Assembly: GCA_010909165.1 (NCBI GenBank)
Contig: MU008201.1
Span: 1 to 64,000, forward strand
DNA length: 64,000 nt
Direction: 5' to 3'
Source: Anthoceros angustus
Lineage: Eukaryota > Streptophyta > Anthocerotopsida > Anthocerotales > Anthocerotaceae
Below, in pieces: positions 13,542 to 24,399 of this stretch (position 1 is its first letter; the number at the start of each line of letters is the position of its first letter). The notes under the pieces were generated by a model. That model was not told the origin of the DNA and did no database searches. It worked only from the letters and a program-made list of their open reading frames with translations. The position numbers and the translations under genes are program-made.

Positions 13542-13728
13542 AAGAATTTTATTTAAGTCCACTAAGACGGATTTCCGTCATGGGACTTGGTACTTAACAA
13601 CTTGTACCATAGTGACCCTAAGCTACTTGCACCAAGGGCAGACACTCCTTCAGGCACCCCATCTAAGTACCGATCTAAGCGACAGTATGCTTAATCACGA
13701 CGTTCTTATAAATGTATGTCCATTTGGA
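13542..13728 (+). repeat. Dispersed repeat R1, full-length copy
   Basis: This copy runs from AAGAATTTTATTTAAGTCC through CGGATTTCCGTCATGGGACTT and AGCTACTTGCACCAAGGGCA to ATGTCCATTTGG. It is collinear with 37891-38092 and lies inside the segmental duplication, absent from the matching place near 9900-9970, so it probably inserted after the duplication. Confidence 0.8.
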
Positions 13729-13769
13729 TAGGGTACCATGGAAGGGGTTACTATGGAACTAAGTTGGTA

Positions 13770-14614
13770 CTAAACTGCGAGGGCCATGCCCAGATGTTCA
13801 AGATCTGATGTATCGATCAAGTGAGCAGCAGCAGAGACGAGCCGAGGCAAGGAGGAGGCGTCCAACCTTGCACCCGAGGCTGCCGCGTTTCCAGAAGAAC
13901 CCGATCGCGTCCGGCTCGGAGGTCCAGACGAAAGTGCAGGAGGAGATGGGCGATCAGGAGGAGATGGGCGATCAGGAGTGTCACCCGTAGGCCGGGATCC
14001 TGCAACGTACTGGATGCTGAAGCGCATTCCGGCAGCGCAGTCGCCGGTGAAGCTGCTGCTGAAGTAGTAGATGCCGGCGTCGGGAAGCTGCAGTTGATCT
14101 CTCCCAGAGTCGAAGGTGGCGATCGGGCTGCTGGTATCGCAGGTGCGGTAGGACGTGGAGTCCAGCTGCACCACGTTGTGGCTCTGGCGGGCGTAATCGA
14201 ACTCTGCCGCATGTACAGGCAGCAACTCCGAGTCCTCACAGTCAGAAACAATGAAACAGTGCGATGCATTCGGCCATGAAACGGCCCAAGAACAATGAGA
14301 CTGCTGAAGGACATGGGCATGGAGCGCTCACCCAAGATGTCAGTGTCCGCGTACAGCGGCGCCACGGAGTCGGCCCAGTTCTGGTAATAGCTCGGGGAAC
14401 TGCGGATCATCCATCGTCCCGACCCGTAGCGTCCATTTTCCCCACGGAGAAGGAGTAGGCGGTGGGGCCCGGGCCCGGGGAGGATCCGCAGCGGCAGCAC
14501 CAGGCGCACGACATGTACATGTACAAGCGCGGCGTGCACGGCCAGCACCGCCCTGGTGTCCAACCTCGCCCTGCTCCTGCTCCTGCTGCTCCTGCACACC
14601 GCCATTCTCACCTT
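13770..14614 (-). CDS. Phytocyanin-like protein B, single domain
   Basis: Minus-strand paralogue of the gene at 10031. It keeps the leader (MAVCRSSRSRSRARLDTRAV), then goes directly into the second-type domain: YYQNWADSVAPLYADTDILG, an intron near 14200-14330, HNVVQLDSTSYRTCDTSSP, and YYFSSSFTGDCAAGMRFSI, followed by a tail with Asp-Arg-Pro-Ser-Pro-Pro repeats. Domain 1 of paralogue A is missing. The copper Cys and His positions are Ser and Asp. By family it should be secreted and apoplastic, structural rather than redox-active. The junction between leader and domain needs a frame change, so the first exon boundary is uncertain. Confidence 0.7.
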
Positions 14615-14649
14615 CGCACCAGAGCGGCAGCACGGGAGAGGAGATTAGA

Positions 14650-15550
14650 GGACAGCAGACCTAGGATTGTATAGCGCTCGCTGGCTACCGTCCTGGAGCT
14701 CTCTGGAGTGCGGAGCAGGCCGGAGAGATCGATGGTGCAGTGTGCAATGCCTGAGTCAGAAGAAGGATTTAAAGGAGGTGACGGGCAGCTACAGCTAGTA
14801 GAGGATGGCGGTCCGGACGATCGGTCTGGCTATGGCGGAGAGACATCACAGTGCTGGAGCGGGCTTCGAGGAAAGGGATCCGGAAATAGCACGACCACCG
14901 AGTTTTGGACCGAGTCGCAAGCCAGGCTGGGGACTGGGCATGATTTTGCTGTCGGATATCGTCCCAGGCATGGGCAAGTGGCTGCCACTCGCCGTACCGC
15001 ACGGCGATGTGCATGTTTTCAGTTCCTCGGCCTGATGAACCTCATCAGCGAATCAACGCGGCTGCCCACGTTGCCGAAAGCCTGCGATGTGTGCAGAATG
15101 GCACATTGGCCAGCCCACTTGCCATTGACTAAAGCAACGGAAACCGCATGAGAGGCCATGTGAGCAGAATTGCATTCCCAGGTCCAGTGAACGGAACTGA
15201 CCAATTCTGCCCTCTGCCCATCATCCAACCTCAACATCGGAGAGGAGAGTCTAGAGGTTCCTACACAATCTTCTTCTCTTTGAGATCAACCCCGCATTCT
15301 GAGGCCTATCGTGGAGTTCCATCCTACGAGTCTCGATTCCCATCACCCCAAACAACTTAAGAACGTCTCACAAATACCAAGCTGGATTGCAGCAGGCACT
15401 ACTTGAATCCAACGCTGTGAGCACTGCTCACCAGCGGTTGATATCCGACAGCAGCAGCTCCAGCTTCAGCTTGACTGGAGTCGAGGCTTGAGTACAAGGA
15501 AATGCTTCTCTGATTCGGTGCCTCCTGTTTCACCCTGACGCCAAACTGTC
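14650..15550. other. Intergenic, no gene recognised
   Basis: Open frames of 60 to 147 codons exist on both strands (for example + 14708-15151), but none shows a family signature or splice structure I can defend. Part is upstream sequence of phytocyanin B. Confidence 0.4.
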
Positions 15551-15554
15551 AGCA

Positions 15555-16100
15555 ATGGTCAGCATGCCCACAAAGCATATCTTCCTTTCTCACAGAGTGG
15601 CTTCAACACCAATTTGTGAGGTACATGGCCTCCTTCCTGCTCCAGACGTGCATTCGTGCTCTCTGGTGGAATCAGGCTTGGCTCGAGGTTGCTCCTGCGG
15701 TTTCTGTGAGCGGAATTGGGTCAGGATGGGAGCGGCGGTGCAAAGAGTGCAATATCATCTTTCCTTTCCCCACCGCAAATGCATAAACCTGTATCCAGCA
15801 GTCCTCTTTCGACAATCTGCGAGTGCAGCTGCCCGTCCTTCTGTAAGGCACCAGTGCTTCACAAGCCTTCAGAAGGCAAGGAAAAATAACACGGTTAGCC
15901 AAATGCAGGCCTCCTGCTCCATTTGTCCATACACAACAAGCGCCTCATGTCCAAGCTGTTGCTCTGCATACCCAGCAATCAGGGCTGTCCATGTCAATAC
16001 ATCCTTTGTGGCCAAGCTGTCAAAACCTGGCGTGCATCTTCCAGTTCACCACTATTTTGCATACATGTCCACCAGGCAGGTGCCCAGCACTACGTAACCT
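15555..16100 (-). pseudogene. Pentatricopeptide repeat (PPR) relic
   Basis: On the minus strand, frames together read LGTCLVDMYAK, GELEDARQVFDSLATKDVLT, WTALIAGYAEQQLGHEALVV, then CLLKACEAL and further remnants. These are consecutive PLS-type PPR motifs as in plant organellar RNA-editing or processing factors. Only two to three motifs remain, with several frame changes and no start or E domain, so it is a fragment. It resembles in style the intact PPR gene at 34713. Confidence 0.75.
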
Positions 16101-16155
16101 GGAAGAGACGTAACCTGGACCGGGCGTAACCTGGACCAGGCGTAACCTGGACCAG
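16089..16155. repeat. 17-bp tandem repeat, about 4 copies
   Basis: Units of CGTAACCTGGACCAGG with small variants lie head to tail directly at the edge of the PPR relic. Confidence 0.85.
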
Positions 16156-16261
16156 GCAAGTCCATTGCCTGATGGAGATTCATATTGTGCAGGCTATGGC
16201 AAATGCACCTCAAGTAGCTAGGTGATACAAATTCTCTAAGCGCATAGGTAATAAGTAAAAT

Positions 16262-16798
16262 TCATATCTCTAAGCAGGCCAGTTCCACATCCTTCAAGTG
16301 AGTCCTGATATCTCGTTCCAAAATTTGCAGTCTGCTGGAGTTCAACTCAGCCTTGCTTGTGTCTCTCTCATGAGACGCAGAACCATCAAGACCATTACGA
16401 TTTGTGTCTTGATCAGATGGCAGCTCCTTAGGCAGCACCGTGTCCTCGTAGTAGAAAAGCCGAGCATCTTCTACCTTCACTGCTGTAACAGCAGAATGAA
16501 GCTGTCCAAGGCGAGACCTAGCATCCTCCACCTGTACCAGAGACATTTGAGCATGGAGCGGCAAAGCCGCCCAGGCACTGCCACAAGCAAACGGCATCTC
16601 AGCGGCAAAACCCTCAGTCTCAAACATTCCACTATGACACCTTCCTCACCTGCTGGCTCCCTTCACCACGCCCCAGTTGAACCCCGCAGGAGCTGCCTCT
16701 TTGTAGCCAGCATCAAACCCTTCTTGCAAGGTGGACAGCTTCCCGGCGTCAATCCCCATCACGGTATCCCAGCTGCGCCACATCAAGGCTTCTTGCAT
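16262..16798 (-). CDS. Yae1/LTO1-type protein (deca-GX3 family)
   Basis: The minus strand codes LGYRDG, one surplus G in a four-G run, then IDAGKLSTLQEGFDAGYKEA and AGFNWGVVKGAS. This is the Yae1-N signature of glycines spaced four apart. A donor follows at GCCAGCAG|GTGAGG, and downstream exons give AWAALPLHAQMSLVQVEDAR, a linker, and a helical C-terminus ending KDVELACLEI. In yeast and human, Yae1-Lto1 acts as an adaptor in cytosolic iron-sulphur cluster delivery to the ABC protein Rli1/ABCE1. The start (Met near 16798) is a choice; an upstream Met is possible. The single-base insertion would need correction for a continuous frame. Confidence 0.7.
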
Positions 16799-16799
16799 C

Positions 16800-17280
16800 A
16801 CAAAGAAGCACATCAAGCACCACAAAAACCAAATCGAGCATCACCAAGAAGACCAAGCTTCACCAAGACCAAGCATCACAAGGAAGAAGCAACATCACCA
16901 CGAAGCAGATCATGCAACCAAATCCTGATCCACCAGCATGCAAAGCAAACGATGCAGAAAGCCCTAGCCGAAGCCGCAGCGAGCAAGGAAGGAAGGAAGG
17001 AAGCATACGTTGTGGAACTTGCTTTGCCGCAATCCCCATTCTCTGTTCAGCTCCTCTTGCTGCAGGCCAGCCTGGTCGCTCTCCAGACCAAGCTCCCAGA
17101 CATCCCGTCCTCCCACCGCTTCCATTCCCAGGGTTTTCCATCCAGCAACAAGGCGTGTAAAGCCCTTCCGCTCACGCTCACGAGAGCCTTCTCTTCTCCG
17201 AGGTGATCTGTAGACTGCCTTCCCTCCACATCCCTACACGCATATCTCCTTTGCTCCGTCCACCAATTCTCTTAGCTCCT
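16800..17280. other. Region between divergent Yae1 and glycosidase genes
   Basis: This is the shared upstream region of the two oppositely oriented genes. At 16800-16915 the plus strand is rich in CATCACCAAG-like repeats (low complexity). A minus-strand open frame at 16860-17141 has no recognised family. Confidence 0.45.
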
Positions 17281-17283
17281 CCG

Positions 17284-18282
17284 ATGGCAGCCACGGCAGG
17301 TGCCGGCCGCTGGACACCGGCGTCCTCCCGCCATGTCTCTCTCGAAGCTGCAGAGCGGATGGGCGTGCAGGTGGAGCCAGGGTGCGGCTTGCGCTGTTGG
17401 AAGGGCGCCCGGTGGTGGCTCTCGAATCCACCATCATCTCTCACGGGATGCCGTTCCCGCAGAACCTCAGCACCGCGCGGGAGGTGGAGCAGGCGGTGCA
17501 GGAGCAGGGCGCCGTGCCCGCCACCATCGCCATCCTCGGCGGCGTGCCCCGGATCGGTCTGACGGAACCAGAGCTGCGGCACCTGGCGGAGCTGGGACCC
17601 GGGCGGTGAAGACGGCCAGGCGGGACATGGCGGCTGTGGTGGCCCAGGGGATGGACGGCGCCACCACCGTGTCTTCCACCATGTTCCTGGCAGCTGTAGT
17701 CGGATCTCGGTGTTCGTGACGGGGGAATCGGGGTGCACCGGCACGGAGAGCTCCATGGACGTGTCGTCCGATCTGACAGAGCTCGGGCGGACGCCCGTGG
17801 CTGTGGTTTGCGCGGGCGTGAAGTCCATCCTCGACATTCCTCGGACGCTGGAGTACCTGGAGACGCAGGGGTGACGGTGGTGGGATACGAGTGCGATGAA
17901 TTCCGGCCTTCTTCACCAGGCGGAGCGGGTGCCGGGTCCCCTGCAGAGCCGACGGGGCTGGAGTGCGCTGCCGTGGTCCAGGCCGCTCTCAGGCTGCAGG
18001 TGCAGAGCGGGGTGCTGATTGCGGTGCCTGTCCCTGAGGAGCATGCTGCGGTGGCGGGGTTGGTGGAGGATGCTATTCATGCGGCCCTGAAGGAGGCGGA
18101 GGAGAAGGGGTTGTGGGCGCTGCAGTCACGCCGTTCTTGCTGAAGCAGTGAACGAGCTCACTGGTGGAGCTTCTCTTGCTGCCAATATCGAGCTGGTGAA
18201 GAACAATGCTCGTGTGGGAGCAAAGGTGGCTGTGGCGTTGCAGGGGCTGCGAAGAGGTGGACTGCAGGTTGCTAGACTGTGA
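17284..18282 (+). pseudogene. Pseudouridine-5'-phosphate glycosidase, frames broken
   Basis: Hallmark segments appear in order: [17 protein letters not shown] (about 17410), [27 protein letters not shown] carrying the catalytic-type Lys, [13 protein letters not shown], a SVFVTGGIGGVHRH-like stretch, [34 protein letters not shown] and VNELTGGASLAANIELVKNN, ending near 18282. The enzyme family (IndA/YeiN) cleaves pseudouridine 5'-phosphate to uracil and ribose 5-phosphate; in plants it acts with a pseudouridine kinase, in peroxisomes. No intron is visible over 1 kb. At least five single-base shifts occur (near 17385, 17600, 17700, 17730-17745, 17900 and 18115-18150), mostly in G or C runs. It is either a processed, decaying copy or a good gene with assembly errors. 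Confidence 0.8.
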
Positions 18283-18482
18283 AGGCCTCGGTTATGCTGG
18301 TGGGAGATGGATGGGCATGCTGGAGTGGATGGCAAGGCATTCCTCAAATGGGCATGGCCTTTTAGCCACTTGCAAGAGTATCAAGCATGTTGTTTGATAC
18401 CCTTCGGCCGTGACATTTCGCTAAGGGGTGGTATAATTTGCCCGATGAAGTGGGAGCTTGTGAAGAGCCGGTGCTGGAGAAA

Positions 18483-18820
18483 GCTTCTTGCGTGAGATGA
18501 TATTAGCACCTGGCTGCTGATGGAGGTCTATTCTTTCTCTCAGGGAGAGACAGGAGTTGGAGAGCAGGAAGGACAGTGAAGCTTCTTAAGTGAGATGATA
18601 TTAGCACCTGGTAGCTGATGGAGGTCTATGCTTCCTCTCAGGGAGAGACAGGAGTTGGAGAGCAGGAAGGACAGTGAACACAGAAGGCAGCGACAAAGGA
18701 GGACGGCGAACAAAGAACGACAGTGAACAGAGTAGGACAATGAACAAAGATGGACAGCAAATAAAGCTGGACAGAGAACAAAGGAGGACAGTGCAGAGAG
18801 GAGGACATCGACAAAGAGTT
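18483..18820. repeat. 98-bp tandem duplication plus ~20-bp GGACAGTGAACAAAG repeats
   Basis: 18483-18580 and 18581-18678 are near-identical copies, each from GCTTCTT to GGACAGTGAA. From about 18670 to 18820 follow imperfect copies of GGACAGTGAACAAAGGA. Confidence 0.9.
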
Positions 18821-19330
18821 CTGAGACAGGCAAAGGTTTGTGTTGGAGTGGCATTACGCATCACATGAACCCACAAATATATGGCAAATTTTTCCTTCTC
18901 ACTCTTGAGTAAATCGCATCAACTGTTATCGTCCAGCACCTGCTCTGAAAACCAGTCTGTCTGCGGCAGCCATCCATAATGGCAGCACCAGTGTGGGGAC
19001 CACGGAGCACTAGGGCTCCTTTCTCGCAAACGCCAAAACGTCAGTCTGCGTGTGCAATGAAAGGATGTCCTGTAAAGCATCTAAATGCCATCCAGATCGT
19101 ACACCTCTAGTATCACAATCCTCCCCGTCAGCATCACGCCTGCCAGCACACCACGTGTTGAACTACTCCAAATCTGACATGTCCGGTGTTGCTGTTGCCA
19201 TCCCAGCAGCCCCAAGACCAGTTTCAACGAGGCGTGCAACGACCAAAGACTCTACAGAGTCTAGACTCTCGGCGTCAAGAATTGGCATTTTCCAGCTTCC
19301 CTATATGAACATCTCACTCGTGATCAACAG

Positions 19331-19440
19331 AAGATTTTGGATAGACATCCCCGTGAGGAAAGACCTGTGATCACCTTAGGATATCGATTTTGGATAGACA
19401 TTCCGTGGAGCCAAGCTGCATGGATAGACATCCCGGTGAA
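19331..19440 (+). promoter_or_regulatory. Triplicated TTGGATAGACAT motif upstream of oxidoreductase gene
   Basis: GGATAGACAT[CT]CC.GTG occurs three times at about 19335, 19391 and 19420, roughly 140-240 bp before the start codon. A regulatory role is only suggested by position. Confidence 0.35.
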
Positions 19441-19576
19441 GTCCGTTTGAGGAAACTTCTTTAACAGACGCAGGCAGCACGCAGATAAATTTCGCAAACA
19501 CACACTTGGTTTTCACTGTTGCGGACGCTTTGTCTCTTGCTTTTCATCTCTTCCGCTTCCGACACCAACTGTCATC

Positions 19577-20872
19577 ATGGCCCCTCCAGCTACGGACCTG
19601 AATTCGGCATCCAAGTTCAAAGTAGTGTTCGTAGGAGCTGGAGGTGTGAATTTCGGAAGTTTGGAAGGTCCATGGAACCATTCTGCGCGGCTGGAAAGGT
19701 GAGTTTCTTGTTCTGAGGCTGTTTCGAGGCTGCTCTGTTCTGCTCTGTTCCTTCTTGTCAAGCTCCCTGCTTGAACACGTTGTCGCTGCTTTTCTTACAG
19801 TATTCTCGGCAAGAGTCTGGAAGTGACAGCACTCGTCAGCCCCGCGGGTCGTGAAAAGGTCTTGGCTCTCAAACGATCGTCTCCCGCAGCTGCATCCTAT
19901 GCCAACACGAAGGAATACGACGATGTTTCAGACTTCCTCGCAGATCTGGCCTCCTCCCCCGACAGCAACTCCATCAAGCCCGACCTGGTGCTAGTCGGCG
20001 TGCCACCAGCATACCACGGCAACACCGCACCCGGAACCGACATCGAAGTCCAGCTTTCCAATTCCATCACCAACAACTTCGTCCTCTTCGTGGAGAAGCC
20101 GATGTCGAGCTCCCCGGTGCAGGACGTGAAGCTGGTAGGCAAGTACCTGGCGGAGCAACACCGCCTGGTGTCCGTGGGATACTTCATGCGCTACCTCAAG
20201 CTGGTGCAGACCATGAAGGACATCATCAGCAGCAACAAGCTGACGGTGATAGCCACAGTGGCCCGCTACACGTGCTGCTACGCCGCCATCGCCAAGAAGG
20301 AGTGGTGGATGAAGACCATCTCGTGCGGGCCGATTGTGGAGCAGGGCACGCACTTCTGCGACCTGTCTCGCTACTTCGGTGGCGACGTGGAGATCTCGAC
20401 TGTGCAGGCGCACGCGGTGGAGCACAACGAGGCGCCCGGGAAGCTCTCCAGCATCCCGATCGACGAGGCGAGCATCCCCGAGGAGGATCGCATCCCGCGG
20501 CTCACCTCGGCCATCTGGAAGTACAAGTCGGGCGCCGTGGGCTCCATCGTGCACGGCATCAACCTCCAGGGAGTCAAGTTCAACTGCGAGCTGGAAGTGC
20601 ATGCCGACGGATGGCTGCTGCACCTGGTGGATCCCTACCACTCGCCTCTGCTCAAAGTCCGGTCTCCTGCCAGCGACGAGCCCAAGGTCTTCACTGCCCC
20701 AGGCGATGATCCTTACCTGAATCAGATGCAGACTGTGGTTGCCGCTGCTCGGAATCCCGGCAATTCGACAGTCTTGTCCACCTGGGAGGACGCTGCCAAG
20801 ACCTACGAGCTCACCTGGGCCATCAGACATGCAAGCGAGGCTTCTTCTGGTAGAGGCAGCAAGTCTAATTAG
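19577..20872 (+). CDS. Gfo/Idh/MocA family NAD(P)-dependent oxidoreductase
   Basis: Two exons, 19577-19698 and 19801-20872, join in frame as LES|ILGK to give about 397 residues with no frame break. The N-terminus FKVVFVGAGGVNFGSL is a Rossmann nucleotide-binding glycine motif. LVLVGVPPAYHG and FVLFVEKPMS carry the EKP motif whose Lys is catalytic in this family. GPIVEQGTHFCDLSRYFGGD is the conserved central stretch with the catalytic-type His. The family oxidises or reduces sugars, inositols or related polyols; the substrate here cannot be named. No signal or transit peptide is evident, so it is probably cytosolic. My impression is that it resembles fungal members, but I cannot verify this. 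No intron other than the first is present. Confidence 0.85.
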
Positions 20873-21055
20873 GTAGACAGGGTACATGGGTGTCCATTTT
20901 GCTTTTGAATTAGGTCCGTTTTTTCCTTTTGCTGGATGAATACTATGCACCTATGTACATGGAATCGGGTCTCTCGTCCGGACACCCACATAAATACAAG
21001 AAATTTTCAGAGTTCACGATAGCATCTGCATAAGGCCAATCAAAGATTGAAAACG

Positions 21056-23730
21056 TCATTCATCGACGAAGTACTTGTAGCAAGCCCGGATGGACCTTGA
21101 GTCGGGTTCAAAAGAGGAACGGAAGGGGTTGTCAGCAGAAAGCGGAATTTGGAGTTGTCCGGAGGTTCGGTGATGGATAGGTGGGAGGGGAGAGGTTGGT
21201 GTATCTGTGTGAGCGGGTGATGGCTCTGTGGAGTCTGGACACACGAAATTTAGGCTCTCTAACCTAGAGAGCAGATTCTCTGTTCCGGTTTGAGGAGATG
21301 GAGAGGGGTCGAAAGATAGTGGGAGGCTGGTAAACAAGACACGCTGACCGTCTGATTCTTGGGTTTCTGATGATAGGTCATGGACACAGCTTGAACAAAG
21401 AGGGGATACAGATATTGGGAGGTCGCAAAGGAGATGGACTTCTGGATCATCCAAGCTTGCAACTTCAGAATCTGGAGTGGCTGCCACCCTTGTCACACCT
21501 GCTTCTTCGAAAGGGAAGTCGAAGTAGGCGCATCGTGTGCTCAGGTCGTCGGTCCAGAAGCTGTCTGACTCCTCCTGCCTTCGGTTTGTCCCGCTTTCAG
21601 AAACCTCAAGGGCAGGTGACGGAGAATCCTGCACAGTCAATGGCCGACTGCAAGCGGCCCACAAGCTTGAGGGTATGCAGTCAAAAGGAGAGGACAAGCT
21701 GGTGACACAGGGAGGGATTTGCCAAACTGCCCTAGCCACAACTTCAGCAAGGTCAGCCAAGACGCGATCTGCAATATCCTCGTACTCGTATTTGTCGTCG
21801 TTCAGTATACCATTGCTGTTGGTGTAGATCACAGCAGACAAGAAGAAGGACCGTTGTCTCTCAAGGTCAAATATGTACCTGCGTAGTGGTACAGATTGTT
21901 AGAGTGATACAGAATGTTTGGGCACTGCTGATCGCTGCATCACATGGAGATAAAAAGGAGACCATACGCGTTGTCAATTGTAAACCCGTATGCACGGCCG
22001 ATCTTGTTGTAGATACGTAAGGCTCCTTTTGCACGAACCCGTGAGAGGCCTGGTAAGAAAAACTGGAAACAGAACAAACAATGCGCAGATCCATGACTCA
22101 AGAGTTTCCACTGACTCTCCATGGACTGTCACAGACATCAACAAGAACCACTGAATTCGAAATCTATACCTTGCAATAATCGTCAGGGTAATCAGCCTTG
22201 TTATATTTCGGATTGCTGGAATCTGATGGGTACTGGCTCATGGCCTCCATCAGCATCATGCGTGTGCCGTCATTGAGCCTAAGTGGAGGTGAGTCTAACT
22301 TCCATCAGCCAAGAAATAGAGAGGTGTTATACACGGCTTCACTCCACGGCTTCTGAGCCTCCCACGAAAAGATAGGAAGCAGCAGGGTGCTCACCTCAAC
22401 ATCTCTCCGAACCAGCTTTACAAGCAGATTTTGCAAGTCTAGCAGACTCATGTAGTTCTTCTTTGAAAAGTCCATTGACTCTGGAACCTGGGAAAGCATG
22501 TCGGAAAACCGTGGCATGGTTAGCACATGCATTCAGTGCGTTATGGACTTGTTAAGCCCACAGAGTGATGCAGGCAGGAAATGAAGACATACCAGTTTCT
22601 CATCTTCCGTGACGTATGCAGTCCCCACATGCACTCCTGGCAAGGAGCTGTTTTCCGGAAGCACCAGGTTGCTCTTCTTGGGAGGCAGCGTAAGGTTAGT
22701 GGCCCCTAACTTCAAGCTCACCGGTTCGCAGTACTGGTTTTCTTCTGGTGTCAAGCACACAGAGAGTCGGTGTTGGAGCCTTGCACTCAACAAGCCAAGA
22801 CTCCACCTGCAGTGCACAGTGATTCATTTCGGCCAGAAATACTGGCACATCCAACTATTCCCGCCAGTGAGAGTGCCGAACACAATTTAACACTGCTCCT
22901 CACCAAGAAACATAACCGACAGTCTGTGACGAACCTACTCACATGGCTCTGTTCATGGAGTGGTGACCAACAAAGGTATACAGACGATTATATGCAGTGT
23001 TATCCGATACCTGGCAACATTTTCAACAGCACAATCACTATCAGAGGCATCGAAACACAGCTCCAGCTCAAGAAACAACCGAAACACACCTGCCACAACT
23101 TATACCAGGAAAAGCTTACGAATCTCATGTGCAATGGTGATGTTCTGCTGATCCAAGTTGGAAGGATCCACCTTCTCCTCTTCTGCTCCCTCAAAAAGAG
23201 GATAGAAGGAAATAGGAGTGGTGCAATTCACGTCTACAGCTGGAACCAAACCCTAAACCAATCAGCTCGGGAGCAGACACCAAACTCAATCATCAAGTTC
23301 CAGCTCCGAACCAAACACGGCCACACACCTAGCACCTCCTTCAGGTGTTTAACCTTCTGAACAGCAGCCACAGCGCCACAGAGCTTGATCGCACTGCACC
23401 AAACAGGCAGGCCTTGTTCACATGCATTGCCAAAATGAAATCCGACCAATTCCACCCACCACTCCTCTCCGCTACTCACCTGGCAGGATAGAAATACTCA
23501 TGATCCACACGGTAAGCGTGGCGCAGGAGCTGAGCAGGCCCAGCCCCGTCCCCCTCCACCACCTCCGACACTAGCACCTGGAACCTGAACGTGGTGGCCT
23601 TCTCCATGACACGCCCAAACATGGCAGGATGCGCATCCAGAACCCTCTCCAAGAAGCCGGGCCTCCCTTTCTCCCCCAACGCATGGCCCCCACCCCGCAT
23701 CTCCTCTTCCAGCAATTCTCTCCACTCCAC
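21056..23730 (-). CDS. Beta-lactamase-fold serine hydrolase with Ser/Pro-rich tail
   Basis: Minus-strand exons: 23730-23480, 23393-23329, 23239-23106, 23010-22943, 22806-22593, 22487-22395, then exons near 22280-22170, 22075-21970 and 21880-21056. Joining 23480 to 23393 gives DHEYFYPA|SAIK, the SxxK nucleophile motif of class A beta-lactamases and penicillin-binding-type proteins. Exon 4 starts VSDNTAYNRLYTFVG, the SDN motif. Near 22000, IYNKIGRAYGFTIDN supplies a KxG motif in the KTG position. Downstream AVIYTNSNGILNDDKYEYED is typical of these hydrolases. After about residue 390 comes a tail of about 220 residues rich in Ser, Pro and Asp with no known domain. Exons are in phase except one junction near 22395/22280 that I could not settle. 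The substrate is unknown; resistance to antibiotics is not implied. I am sure of the fold class, not of function. Confidence 0.75.
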
Positions 23731-24344
23731 CCTCCTGCCACAACCTCATCACTGCTCAAAATCCAACAAGAACATGCGCCCTGCCAGCACAGACCCCGAT
23801 GACATCTGCCAACACCCAGTGGCGAATCTCACTCCACTCCCCCGTCACTCAAAAACGAAGGTGAAATCCAGTCTGACTCGGAAAACAAGCACACCTTACC
23901 ACCTGTACGCGGTATCCACAGACCTCCGGGTCAGAGAAGCTGCCAACGCGATTCCTGTGGTCAAGCCCGTCAGAAGTAAAGTCCAATCTGTGCCCCTTGA
24001 AAAAATCAAGCCACGCCAGTCGCCAGTTACAGGCCGCATTAAATGGAGTCTGCAGTCAGTCACGCGACCAATTCGCACAGACGTCTGCCGCATTCATGTC
24101 GGAAGTCCAGTCGCCTCTGAACACAAGCTCTTGAATTCCTTCCCAGGCCCACCCACAATATTCTCCTATTTATCATTAATTGCTATCATCATGGGCTTAA
24201 TTCAATCCATGTGTCCATTCGAAGACTCAATCACAAAAGGTACAAAGTAAGAATATATCCCTCACTAGATCAATTAAAAATATATAAAAATTATACAAAG
24301 AAGTATATAATTTGAATATATCTAGTTTAAAATTATTTGAAAAT

Positions 24345-24388
24345 AAATATAATATATTATATTATATTATATTATATTATATTATACC
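24345..24388. repeat. TATAT microsatellite
   Basis: An uninterrupted run of TTATA units within an AT-rich intergenic region. Confidence 0.9.
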
Positions 24389-24399
24389 AAACAATAACA

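Noticed and set aside
14708-15151. 147-codon open frame as a gene
   Set aside because: Overlapping frames of similar length exist in other phases and on the other strand; none has family features.
19991-20950. 319-codon minus-strand frame opposite the oxidoreductase
   Set aside because: It is a shadow of a high-GC coding exon; the plus strand has the family motifs and splice sites.
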